Source of the DNA: Neelides folsomi
Taxonomy: Eukaryota > Arthropoda > Collembola > Neelipleona > Neelidae
Direction of reading: 5' to 3'
DNA: 64,000 nucleotides
NCBI GenBank assembly: GCA_034687125.1
Contig: JAQGBZ010000121.1
Coordinates: 62,001-126,000, forward strand
Shown here: positions 1-10,200 of the stretch, one piece after another
Position numbering within the stretch: the stretch's first letter is position 1
How the letters are laid out: each line of letters begins with the position of its first letter
The notes under the pieces: generated by a model
The model's database searches: none
Told to the model about the DNA's origin: nothing
Seen by the model: only the letters and a program-made list of their open reading frames with translations
Made by a program: the position numbers and the translations under genes

Positions 1-861
1 AATCAGGTTTAAATAGGGGCAACCGGAGCAGGAGGTGAATTAACGGGTAGAAATTGCCAACAATGTATTTAAGTGGGACCATGGGGAGACCTGCTCCTGA
101 TTAATGAATCTCCGCTATTTGGTTCCCTTGTGGAAAATGAAAGATTTCTCCTCGTATTGACTCATTGGCTCACCAACATGTTGACCCTCACCAAGGTGCA
201 TCATGAGGAGGAGGAAAGGGTTCAATTCCTATAAGTCAAATCGTTTCACGGGGCTTCACCTCAACTCACCATCTCGTCTCGAAAATCAAGATTGGATCCA
301 ATAACAAAGATCCTCATTTCTCTATTGCAATCATCACCAGAACGCGATTTATCTCGTTAAATTGGAAAAAGATTGAATGGGACGTGAGGAGCTTCATGGG
401 GCCGGAACCCATTGCACTTATCGTGGATCTCATCAGCTTTTTAAAACCTCTAAATGGTTCAGACCGCGTCTTGGAAAAGTAGGCAAAGTGGATGATCCCT
501 CAAACCAAATGCAATCTCGAATGGACTCCATTCAAGACCAACTTGCCATTTCAACCTTTGAAGGGTCTCGGGAATTGTTGGTCATTAATATCATAACCTA
601 GCCCAACAGTATTTTAACAATATTAACGTCCTTTAATTCTGACCACATGTAATGCAATGTAATAAATGCATATATAAATAAAATTATAGAATAGTAAAAA
701 AGAAATATACTAAAATAGGTAATAGATAAAAGAGATAAGGATGCAAATTGTGAGAACTTGTGACTTGAAGGTGGAAAGTGATCACAGCCAGGCCAAAATA
801 AAAGACTTGGACTTTCAAAACAGAAAGCCTTTATTTTCAAGTAAACAATCGAATGAAAATC
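1..861. other. Intergenic, no gene identified
   Basis: No coding region is supported here. A 74-codon open frame at 377-601 (+) has an ATG but no family I recognise and no clear splice partners, so it is not called. The right part, roughly 600-861, should contain the 3' untranslated region and polyadenylation region of the minus-strand RPL15 gene. An exon of a gene lying to the left of the window cannot be excluded. Confidence 0.5.
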
Positions 862-1753
862 TTAACGCTTCCTGCGAAGTTGAAGATGGTTACGACGAAG
901 CCATGCGGCATGACGACTTCCACCGATCGTCTGAGTGAACCGATGTCCCTTGCCCAAACCACGGGATTTCCTGTTGGCCGAAGTCTTTCCACGAAGCTCA
1001 CGATGTTTGTGCACCGCTTTGCAGAGCCAGTTCGTCTTAGCATCCCGACGAATTGCCTATTGAATATTTAAAATTAATTATCATGCTCAGGTGTTGTTTT
1101 AAATAATTAAAATGGTCGAACAGCGTACCTTGTGGAAGATGTCTACAAGAATCACTTCGAAGTACTTGTAAGAGGAATCCTGAGCCACCCAGTAGGAATT
1201 CAACACACGAAGTCCTCCTAACCGCTTTCCAAGACGTCCCTCAGCGATCGCCTGAAGATTTCGGACAGGCTTGAGCTGATTCACTCCATGGCTCTTAGGC
1301 TTCCCGTATGTGCAGCCTTTGGGGACTGGACGTTTCCTTCCACCTCGGCGGATTCGAATTCGATAGATCACGAAACCTAAAATTAAAAACCCATTAGTCT
1401 CAACATCAAAATTATTTATAAAATAATTATAAAATATTCACTATGGTTCATAATTCTTTAATATGATTTACAATGATCCTCGAATATACTTTATTACAAT
1501 TGCATAGCTTTTTAATAATTCTTGAATACAAACCATAAAATAATTTTTGAAACTACTAATTAAATTATATATTATCCTCACCTTGCTTGTTCTTGTAACC
1601 AAGACGTCTCGCCTTGTCAGGTCTCGAGGAATGAGGAACCCGGACGATCTTGTTCAGTTGGCGGTATTGCCAACACCGGATTCGGAGAAGGAATCTCATC
1701 ACATCGCTCTGCTTCTTGCGATACAACTCCTGCATATACTTGTAGACTCCCAT
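862..1753 (-). CDS. RPL15: 60S ribosomal protein L15 (eL15)
   Basis: Structural protein of the large cytosolic ribosomal subunit. Three coding exons on the minus strand, 1753-1582, 1376-1129 and 1056-862, join in frame to give 204 residues, the same length as human RPL15. Recognisable blocks are the N-terminus [17 protein letters not shown], the central [11 protein letters not shown] and YGKP motifs, the segment [18 protein letters not shown], and the basic end [20 protein letters not shown]. All junctions have GT-AG ends. The start is secure because an acceptor (ATCAG) directly abuts the ATG. A donor (AAG followed by GTGAGT) at 1820/1819 then defines a 66-nt intron and an untranslated first exon upstream. 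No snoRNA-like C/D boxes were seen in the introns. Family assignment is very secure; exon ends are consensus-based. Confidence 0.97.
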
Positions 1754-1819
1754 CTGATGAAAAGAGGTAAGAAGGGTAAGAACAGCGTTAATAAACCTCA
1801 ATTAAAAACTTTAACTCAC

Positions 1820-1990
1820 CTTAAATTAGATTTGCCGACTCTGAGTGCGAGTGGAGATGAAAAGCACACGGTCAATATGGACGTCTTCCACGCCGTGGTG
1901 AGATCTTGGCCGGTGTGGTTGGGTGGGCAAAAGGAGAACTAACGCTCATATAATATACTTTACAATATAGACTTCGATTACATGTATAGG
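1820..1990 (-). promoter_or_regulatory. RPL15 untranslated first exon and promoter zone (approximate)
   Basis: A strong donor, AAG followed by GTGAGT, at 1820/1819 on the minus strand ends a non-coding exon that splices to the RPL15 start codon. Vertebrate and insect ribosomal protein genes usually start transcription in a pyrimidine tract (TOP motif). Candidate pyrimidine runs exist in this stretch, but I cannot fix the start site. The left boundary follows from the donor; the right boundary is a guess. Confidence 0.45.
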
Positions 1991-2425
1991 TTAGGCTAAA
2001 GAGGGCGCTCGGAAGCAAATTCTTCTTTTTATTAGAAACCTGTCTTCGGAGGATCAAAACTTTTAATTCCAATTCCATCCACTTTAACAAAATTAACAAT
2101 TTCTCTCAAATATTTTAATATAATTTATTAATTACAATTACATTCCGAAATTTTATGTTCCTTGATTTGAATCACTCAAGTTGACTGACTGTCTTTTCCC
2201 CGAACAATTTACAAGTTTACATTTATTCCCGGGATCACGGGGATTAAAGACGTTCTTAGGAATTCCGGGCCTCACGGGTCAACTCATCAGCCTCAGATTG
2301 TAAGATAATTTTATTTGAACTGATTAATGAATAAATTGGTTTGATTAAATATTAATAAACTCTTTTCTCTATTTATGTTTTATGTAGAAGGATGTGAAAG
2401 AGGTGAATGGGAGAAATAATGACAT
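1991..2425. other. Intergenic between divergent RPL15 and ADAT2
   Basis: AT-rich spacer between two divergently oriented genes. A potential splice acceptor (polypyrimidine tract ending TATGTAG) ends at 2387, 39 bases before the ADAT2 start codon. A short open frame starts at ATG 2407 and overlaps the ADAT2 start in another frame. No TATA box or known operator is evident. Confidence 0.4.
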
Positions 2426-2923
2426 ATGACTACTCTTGATCCCAATTTTATGGATGCTGCCTTCGAATTGGCCCAAGAATCTTTAAAAGAAGGCGAGGTC
2501 CCTGTTGGGTGTGTAATTACATTCAAGGGTGAAGTGATTGGATTGGGGAGAAACGACGTGAACAAGACGAAGAATGCAACAAGACATGCAGAGTTTGTAG
2601 CATTTGGATCTGCACGTCTGTGGGCGGAATCAAAAGATTTGTCCTTCCTCGAAGTATTTGCTCACTCGGAGCTTTATGTGACCGTTGAACCTTGTGTCAT
2701 GTGCGCTTCTGCACTTGAACAACTTCGAATTCCGCTCATCGTCTACGGCTGCGAAAATGAGAGATTTGGAGGGACAAGTTCGATGTTCAACGTCTTCACA
2801 AACCCGGGAGCCTTCCAACCGACCATTGTTAAAGGACTGAGGGGATCTGACGCAATTCAACTTCTCAAACTTTTTTACCAAGGGCAAAATCCCAATGCTC
2901 CCCTGTCTAAAGAAAATAATTAA
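2426..2923 (+). CDS. ADAT2: tRNA-specific adenosine-34 deaminase catalytic subunit
   Basis: Catalytic subunit of the heterodimeric ADAT2/ADAT3 enzyme, which converts adenosine to inosine at the wobble position of several tRNAs. It is a single uninterrupted 165-residue frame, close to the family length. The cytidine/deoxycytidylate deaminase zinc site is complete: His54 and proton-shuttle Glu56 in NATRHAE, and Cys90 and Cys93 in TVEPCVMCA. Further family signatures are EVPVGCV near residue 24, IVYGCENERFGG, and the tail FYQGQNPNAP, which resembles the human ADAT2 C-terminus. The ATG at 2426 gives the expected N-terminus. Two upstream ATGs (2407 and 2419) share a different frame and end at 2439. 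The next gene begins 96 bp downstream on the same strand. Identification is secure; the absence of introns is unusual among its neighbours. Confidence 0.95.
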   Translation: MTTLDPNFMDAAFELAQESLKEGEVPVGCVITFKGEVIGLGRNDVNKTKNATRHAEFVAFGSARLWAESKDLSFLEVFAHSELYVTVEPCVMCASALEQLRIPLIVYGCENERFGGTSSMFNVFTNPGAFQPTIVKGLRGSDAIQLLKLFYQGQNPNAPLSKENN

Positions 2924-3019
2924 AAAAAAAGATCTGTAAGCTTTGAAAGATATTCACAAAATGGACTATTACTAAAATCATCATTTCATTGGTTTTTATT
3001 GGTTTTTACAGATTATAAA

Positions 3020-3986
3020 ATGTCCCATCGGAGGTCTCAAGGAAAGGCTGAAGTATTTGAAAGAGTCTTCAAAAGACCCGGAATCGAGGGACGGAGAAAA
3101 GTCCCTTCACAAATCCAAGTCAATTCCCCAAACGTCCCGTATCTACCAAACAGGCCAGTGGCCAAATCTTCCCAACTTCCTCACATTTCAAATGGTTCTT
3201 CCGTTGAATTCCAATCACTCAAATTGGGTAAATTTAACAAATCAATTTTTCTATAAATCAAATTATTTAATTCTAATTATTTAATTTAGAATATTTCTAT
3301 CAAATATTCTAAATCAATTGATTTTATTTAAAACTCAATTTCTTATTTTTGATCATTTTCAGATTCGTTAGGTGCTGTTGAGGAACTTCGCGTAGGCTCA
3401 GACACTCCTGAGTTTTATTTAGAAAAAGAAATGACTTTCGTCAAAAAATACTCAGAAGTATTTAAATAACTACAAATAATTCCATTTAATTTATTTAGCT
3501 AATTTCTTAATTTCTAAATATATTGTCAATGGTTTATAGGAATTGGAAGACAGGAGTAAAATTCTTTCTCCGTCTGATGAAGAACTTGAGATGAAGAATA
3601 ATGTTTTTAAACAACAATTAGTGTTCTTTGATAGGATGAGGCAGTTCCTTTTATTACAGCAATTGTCCCTGAGACAAAATTTGGAGACTCTGCAAACAAA
3701 GGTTGACAAGTACGAAGCTCCGAGGGATTTATCTCAGGAATTCCCAGAAGAAAATAAAAGTTGTGGGAAAAGTAAAGAAGGTATTTAACTTAACTAATTT
3801 TCCCACTTAAACATCCATTATTGATACAATTTATATATGTTGTGTAATTATTTGATTGCAGGCGATGATGTCCAAATATGTCCTCTTTGTGGCCTTGAAT
3901 TTGATAATAGTGAAATTCCCGAAAACTTTGAAGAACACGTTTCGCTACATTGGATTAATTCGACTGAAAATGAGTCCCTTAAATGA
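3020..3986 (+). CDS. Small coiled-coil protein with C-terminal UBZ-like zinc finger
   Basis: Four exons, 3020-3227, 3363-3457, 3540-3780 and 3862-3986, join in frame to 222 residues. The N-terminus is basic and probably disordered. The middle (about residues 105-160) is charged and Gln/Leu-rich, consistent with a short coiled coil. The C-terminus has one zinc-finger motif, CPLCGLEF followed by FEEHVSLH, giving the C-x2-C and H-x4-H spacing of the UBZ1 ubiquitin-binding finger found in TAX1BP1 and CALCOCO-type autophagy adaptors. A polypyrimidine-rich acceptor ends at 3011, nine bases before the ATG, only 88 bases after the ADAT2 stop. A ubiquitin-binding adaptor role is inference from the finger alone; I do not recognise the specific orthologue. 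Splice ends are consensus-based. Confidence 0.75.
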
Positions 3987-4261
3987 CTCGATACATCTTT
4001 GTACATAATTATAAATACAATGTAGATAGCGACCATGCAAATATCGCTAGAAAACAAATGAAGTTCATCGGTTCCACTAATATTAATATGATCTTAATGA
4101 TTAAATATTTATATGTACATTTTATTTAATATTCGGGTATTATAAATTATTATTTACACTAGCTGTTGATCTTGTATTAAACAAATAAAATTTTAATTAT
4201 ATAGATATTCAATTTGGTGCTTAATGATTTAATAAAACAAATTTAATAATTGTTTTTTAAT
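3987..4261. other. AT-rich spacer after zinc-finger gene
   Basis: Holds the presumed 3' untranslated region of the upstream zinc-finger gene, with AATAAA at 4185 as a possible polyadenylation signal. No gene seen. Confidence 0.4.
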
Positions 4262-5113
4262 ACTGTGAGAAAGTTCACCCTTTTTTTAAAGTGTGCAGGA
4301 GCACCATCAAGCTGGAACCACATTTGACGAATGTCGAATGCCCCGTAGAGAGTTAGTAGAACATCTTCCATCATTTCGAGAAATGATTTCCCATTGATGG
4401 TTCTCTCAAAAAAGAACTCCTTCTATTGTGAGTAAGGCCAAAACGTTCAATCTAAGAGATTTCATTTTTCTCTCTCTTATTACATGTGAATTTTCAATGC
4501 CCCAGAAAGTCTGAAAACAAGCAAGGAAGCATAAGCGGGTGTGGCGGGAACAAGGGTTAAAACATGGTTTAATTGCTGGCAGTTAAGCAAAAAAGCAAAC
4601 CTCGCTATGACCGTTCACTGTTCCGTCTAGTCCGAAAGTAGCCTCTTCTGCCCAAATTATCAGTTCGTGAAAGTTAGGATTTTCCTCCGGGTATTTCAAG
4701 AATTTTTCGGAAAATTGGAGTCTGTTTTCTGGATTTCCTTCTTTCAATTCTTGCACTTAAGATGCATGATAAGGCTTAAATGAAAGCTCCTTTACCATTC
4801 GGAAAAGTGAAGTGTGTGGAATTTTAAGTTCAAAAGAAAGCCTCCTCGTTGAAATCACTTGAGTGGGGTTTTCTTCAATTTTCCCCTTTAGCCTGTTAGC
4901 TTCCGTTCTGACTGTTCTTGGATTTCCTGGCTTTTTATTTTCAACACTTCCTGACTCTTTAAACCTTCTAACCAAATCTCTTACTGAAGAACAATTAGGT
5001 ATATTTGTTTCAAATGGCCAATTTCTAACAACCTCAACTGCACTATTAACTCTAGCGAACTCCTCAATAACAAAAACTTTTTCGTCTTTTGTTAATCTGC
5101 CTCGATTATCCAT
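4262..5113 (-). pseudogene. Decayed Tc1/mariner-type transposase relic
   Basis: On the minus strand an ATG at 5113 opens a frame encoding a helix-turn-helix N-terminal region (MDNRGRLTKDEKVFVIEEF, then SSVRDLVRRFKESGSV and NPRTVRT). This is the DUF4817-like DNA-binding part seen in arthropod mariner-family transposases. The frame stops at 4757. Below that, further family segments appear in shifted frames and between stops: an EATFGLDGTVN segment resembling the first catalytic block, FFERTINGKSF, and WFQLDGAPAHFKKRVN resembling the second DDE block. The order is that of a complete transposase, but frameshifts and stops make it inactive. Terminal inverted repeats were not found by eye. It is recognisable as a transposable-element remnant with good confidence; its exact ends are not. 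Confidence 0.8.
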
Positions 5114-5794
5114 AATTTTATAGAAAAAGGAAAATGAATATGCCAATAATGGAAATAGTGAAAGTCTATCTATCTCAAAAAAAGTCTATCATTTCTCAAT
5201 ATTTCAGTATTTAGTTTGATTGACATTAAAATTAACATATTACCCATCATGTTCCTCAAGTATGAAGATTAAATGTTTAATTTTGATAAAGTTATGCTTG
5301 TTTTTTAACAAATCGGGCTAACTCTGAAACAGTGTATAATCTAGCCTTAATAAAATATCAGCTTCTGTTGGAAATTTCCGATTCTCTTTTTACTACGACA
5401 GTTTGGGCTAAATTAAAGATAGCTGACCGGAATCTTTCCAGGACTAAAATGACGGGAGAGATTTTTTAATTTAACCAATCGTCAGTGAGAAATCTGATAC
5501 GATGTGGGTTTTGTAATGGTGTTAGGAAGAAACACTTTTGAAATATTTTGGAAAGGTTGGCAAGTTTAAGTTGATGACAAACGTTTAGAGACAAAAGTTC
5601 CTATGGAACCGTTTCCGGGTTTTTTCTTTCCTAGATCCCTCCCTCATCAAAACTTTGACTTACAAGGCATGGAACCGAGGAACGAGAGAAATCGGATAGC
5701 GATAGCCGTTTGGACGTCGTTAAGGATCGGGTCGCAAATTCCCAGTTCTGGGTGGGTCGTAGGAATGATTTTAAAAGTTGTCGATCGATTGATT
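5114..5794. other. Intergenic, no gene identified
   Basis: AT-rich sequence between the transposase relic and the inverted exon copy. A locally GC-richer patch at about 5600-5790 has an open frame of 64 codons with no recognisable similarity. It is not called as a gene. Confidence 0.4.
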
Positions 5795-6520
5795 TGATAT
5801 ATATAATTTAAATAATATAATTTAATATATATTAAATATTTTTGTAAAATAATCCAGAATTGACCAAAATGTGTGACACAAATGAACATGTGGGGTGTTT
5901 TGTGTAAATGGGGTATTTATGGGAAAGTAGTGTTAAACGATGAAACCTTCAATGGCCCATTGTCTTCCACAAAGATGGAAAGTCGGCCGGCTATTGTCCT
6001 TTTATTTTTTGTTTTCTGGACTGGTCTTGACTGAGGTCCATCCGTCTCTGATCGATCGATCGGATCAGTCTGAACTGATGTTCCTTTTTAAGTTGGGATC
6101 GACGCCGGGGTCGATTGTCGTTCAGTCATAACTGGAAGAAAGAAAAATGCATTCAAATCTCAAATTAAAATTCACTACACAAATAAAAGCCCAAAACTAC
6201 TCAATATACAATTAACTAATTAACTATATATAAATAACCACGAGACATTTAAACATTCCTGTTAATTAACAGTGTTAATCTCTTTGATTTTTTTAGTACA
6301 CGCCATCCCCGACATGCTCCCGAAGGACATTTGGTCAATTGAGTCAAAAGAGAAAAAACATGAAAAAAATGGTCAATTTGATGTGCAATTTCAATTGATC
6401 AATCATTTCAATACTCAGAATGTTCTCTTCAGGTCCTTTGATTCTAATTGATTAAAGATTGAACATTCTTTTAATAAAAGGGAAAGAAATCAAAATAAAT
6501 AAATCAGTGATTGCATTCTT
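5795..6520 (-). repeat. Inverted duplicate (copy A) of the RhoGAP exon region
   Basis: Read on the minus strand, this stretch matches 59325-60020 on the plus strand with point changes and small insertions or deletions. Shared blocks include the run around GTGTACTAAAAAAATCAAAG with the following GTTAATTAACAGG, the sequence GAACATTCTGAGTATTGAAA, and intron sequence on the far side with CATTTTGGTCAATT. The part matching the 167-nt RhoGAP exon (about 5960-6130) keeps a polypyrimidine acceptor and the QSTPA coding start. It then diverges and meets a TAA stop, so this copy is a broken exon. Boundaries are approximate because similarity fades gradually. The genuine exon is the one at 59693-59859, which fits the phases of its neighbours. 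Confidence 0.85.
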
Positions 6521-6579
6521 ATAAATGTATCGTAATAAATTTAATACTTGGAATTAATTTAATACAAATATTAAATTAC

Positions 6580-6644
6580 CGATGGCCACGTAAGCTTCGT
6601 GAGTTTCTCTGAAAGATCTGATGGTCTTTCTCATCTCCGCTAAC
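6580..6644 (-). other. Orphan exon-like segment
   Basis: A 65-nt minus-strand segment is bounded by a good acceptor (TTTATTTCAG) and donor (G followed by GTAATTT). It is open in one frame, reading LAEMRKTIRSFRETHEAYVA, a plausible helical peptide. Its phases fit a putative upstream piece ending at about 6992 (GTGAGCAAAAG before GTAAAC) and the acceptor of the decayed RhoGAP-exon copy downstream. I do not recognise the peptide. It could be a remnant of a truncated gene that received the duplication, or a chance open frame. Confidence 0.35.
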
Positions 6645-7021
6645 CTGAAATAAATATAATTTGCAATGAAATTGAAGTTTTAACTACTCTTGGTACATAG
6701 TTTAGATGTTTGGACAATTAAAATGAATGAAGTCCTACTCTGGACCATCATTTTCTGGATTACTGGTCTCTTATTCATCTCTTTTATTAATGGTGCCAGA
6801 TTCTTCCCCCAAGCCGCTAGCCATCTTGACTTTGAGTAATTATAGATTTTGCAAATATTAGAATAAGCTATTTCGGGTTCAGAGTTAATTTGCAATGAAA
6901 GCGCAAAAGGAAGGGCCAATGCTCAACAATGCATTATTGCGCTTTGGCCCTTTCATTACCAACAATGTAAATTCAAAATCCATTAGTTTACCTTTTGCTC
7001 ACCCCGTCGACGAATACTACC
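6645..7021. other. Spacer with a possible exon fragment next to a MITE
   Basis: AT-rich except near 6990-7020, where a minus-strand open stretch (VFVDGVSK) ends in a donor-like AAAAG/GTAAAC at about 6992/6991 and abuts the palindromic element at 7022. No complete gene can be assembled. Confidence 0.3.
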
Positions 7022-7267
7022 TACTCCCAAAACCAACCTAGCCGTGCACTTCGGGACTTTAGCGTCATATCAATATTTGAATTTCTCAAAATTCCCTTTA
7101 TACCGTTTTGAACATTTTCTCTATAATTTTTTTCTGAACGGAGTAAAAGATAATTTCGATGTCATGTAAATATCATACGTTCATATTGCTTGAGGCAATA
7201 TGAGACATTCAAATCTTGATATGACGCTAAAGTCCCAAAGTGCACGACTAGGTTGGTTTCGGAAGTA
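7022..7267. mobile_element. MITE-like palindromic element, TA-flanked, ~64-bp inverted repeats
   Basis: The left arm (7022 to about 7086) and right arm (about 7203-7267) are near-perfect inverted complements. Both start TACT-CC-AAACCAACCTAG and continue through GTGCACTT and GGGACTTTAGCGTCATATCAA. The ends fall on TA dinucleotides, as expected for the TA target duplication of Tc1/mariner-type transposons. The roughly 115 bp between the arms encodes nothing. It is a non-autonomous element by size and structure; the parent family is inferred. Confidence 0.8.
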
Positions 7268-10200
7268 TATAAATATAGGTACATGTATAATAATGCTCAA
7301 ATTATATTATACTAAGGCCCATTATATAGCTCATCAAAGTAATTGCAAATAGTTAACATGGTTAAAAAATGTAAGTATCTTTAATCCCAGAAATGCTTAA
7401 GAAAAGAACAAAGGAATATTTGTTGAATTTAAGTTAATAAATTTGCCAGTAGATGGAAAATGTTCTCCCCCCTCTCTCTGTTCCTCCTTCTTGTTCTTCG
7501 GGAGGAACCCTCAATGTGAAGACCTCAATAGTCAAAACCCATTTGCCCACACAACTCGACACAGTTTCAATTCCTCTCTTTTCCACCTTCCAATTCACAC
7601 TCATGAGTGACTCATTTAAATATTTACTCATTTAGCCACCCAGCCCTCCACTGTGGCAAACATAGTTAAAGATACCATTGAAGTTAGAAATCAAATTGAA
7701 TTGCAACCTGAAAATTGTTGAAAATAAAAGTTCAAAACAACGATTCCATCATTTCTCGTCTTCACTATCTTCAAGTAAGAAACATTCCAGTATAAAATAA
7801 CTTTAAGATAAATTGAAATCAAAGATTTCTATTAATTCCTATTAATAAATAAAATGAAAAGTATTTGAGATACAAAGAGAATCATCTTTAACTTTGACAA
7901 TCTTGTTATTGATCACAACCTTTGAACTGATAATTACTATCACTTTATCAGTTATCAGTATTGAAAAATAATAAATATTGTCTCAATTTAATAAAAATTA
8001 GTGCTTGTGATACTTGTGAGCTTAAAAATGGATTGTGTGCCAATTGTGTGCTTTTCTCATCATTCACTTACTATAAAGAAAAAAATGTGATGGTGGAACA
8101 GAAGATTCTTAAGAAGCTTATCAACAAATGTATTTTTCAATTATAATTCTTCGTCCAGACTTGTCATTTATTTAAACTATAACTAAAAATAGAGGTAAAA
8201 GGACAGTTGATGAATCAGCGATGATATTTTAAACAAATAACATTTAAAACACATGTTTACAATTATTATTATTTTAATCTGTCACCCAACTTTAATAATG
8301 ACATGGTTTTAATTTTACATTTGGTCAGCATGTAAAGTATAGGAATTTATTAAGAGCTATTATCTATTTACTTCTAACGACAAATTAAACCTTCCACAAA
8401 TAACTCTTTATTTTTGGAGGAAACTCATACAAATATCAAATTTATAATTTATTGAGAATTCATTTCATTAATTGTCTTCCTGATTCGTATTTTAACATAT
8501 TGAGGTTGAGTTTGTGGTTAAATGTCCACACTAAAATGTTTAAAGCATGACTAAATGCTAAAAAGGCATAAACATCAATGTTTAATTTATCGAATTTAAA
8601 AAAGGAAGTGTGAGGATTGATAACAATTCTGAGAAAATTATTTGAAATCTCTTAATTAAGGCCTATAAATAAATAACCATATTTACATACATATTACACA
8701 TAAATTACAGTCCATTTTTCATCGATTTTTTAAAAAAATTTCTTATATTTTAATTTTAACTAAACTTAAACTTTTAGTCTAAAAGATATTGAATCTAAAA
8801 GTAAAATTTATAACACTCAGCAATTCTACATATTTCTATTCAATTGGCTCAAGAGTGTTTTTTTCTACATTGTACTCGCCAATTCTAATAGTTTTATGGA
8901 AAAACTTATTTCCTCGTTGATTTTAATATAGGAAAGGTTTAGTTAGGGGAGCATTGAAATTTATTTCATGTACCCTACAGAATTGTATAAAGTTCACCTG
9001 GGAATCTCATGGGAATTTATTAGCTTCTATCCATACATTGTATGGACTTTACTTTTCTTCATTGTAAAGGCTATATCTATAGGTTTAATATGAATGAATG
9101 GTTAATTTACGTAGATTATATTTAATTCTTCATATCCTGTATTTTTTGCCCCTTCATTAAACACTCGATTGCCCTATGCATTAGACATGAGGGTGATTGT
9201 ACAAGGAACCCAAGGAATTTAAAAGATCTTCAAATAGAAGAAAATTAGTTAGTCAAATACTAGATGTATTTAGAAATTGGAGTATTGGAACACTGGGGCT
9301 CAAAAATGGGATTTTCTCGACCCCACACCTCAACACGCATCATTTCCTTTCCCAGTTCCTCACCCATACCAAGAAAGCGAATCAATAGACAAATGTATGT
9401 CACGGATCTGATATACTTACATAATCTCACTCACACGTGAGTGATAATTAGATTCGGATAATTAAGGAACGTCCCAAAACATCTTTTTTGTGTCACAAAC
9501 TGTAGGTCAAACAACATATAAGTACATATTTTCATATTTGCAAATCAACCCAAGGAAAATATGAATGAGTGCAAATATCTGCCGTTTGGAAGTTAAGAGA
9601 TGTACATATTCAATTTACTATAAGTATACATATATGTAGGATAACTATTTTTAATGAATGAACTCATACCTAAACAATTCGATAAGTTCTTACTGAAATG
9701 TAAGTTAAATAAATAACATAATGCCAATCATAAATATATTTGGTTTGATCAAGATGGGCAATCTCAACTGTATTTTTGAACTCAACTTGAATTTTCATAT
9801 CATTAAATGATATCATAGGTGATTTAATTAATATTACTCATGGCTATTTTGAGCTCAAATCAAACGAGTTAGATTAGTTGTGTATGGATATTACTCTAGT
9901 TTAATTTATTGTTAGAAGTCTTTGGTTTATTATAAGTCTATTAAAGAAACAATTGGGTTCTGAAATGAAAAACCCGCAAATTAATGGAGGTTTAAATTAC
10001 ATTTGCTGATAAGATTCTTTAAGATTCTTCCATCATCATACTTTTCTTAGTGTTTTATGTGATTCACGAGATGAGTATATTTCAACGCATTTAATACACT
10101 TTTATATGCACAAGCACAAATTGAATAAAGACGTGTACTTAGGATTATTTAAATTTATTTATTCTAAATCTTCAATCCTGACTGATAAGCAGATTAAAAT

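Noticed and set aside
377-601. 74-codon plus-strand open frame near the left edge
   Set aside because: No recognisable family and no supporting signals; could be a chance frame.
1377-1581. RPL15 intron checked for a hosted snoRNA
   Set aside because: No C (TGATGA) and D (CTGA) box pair with terminal stem was found.
7434-7635. Open frames on both strands in a GC-richer patch
   Set aside because: Neither strand gives a recognisable protein or consistent splice sites; kept only as a note in the intergenic entry.
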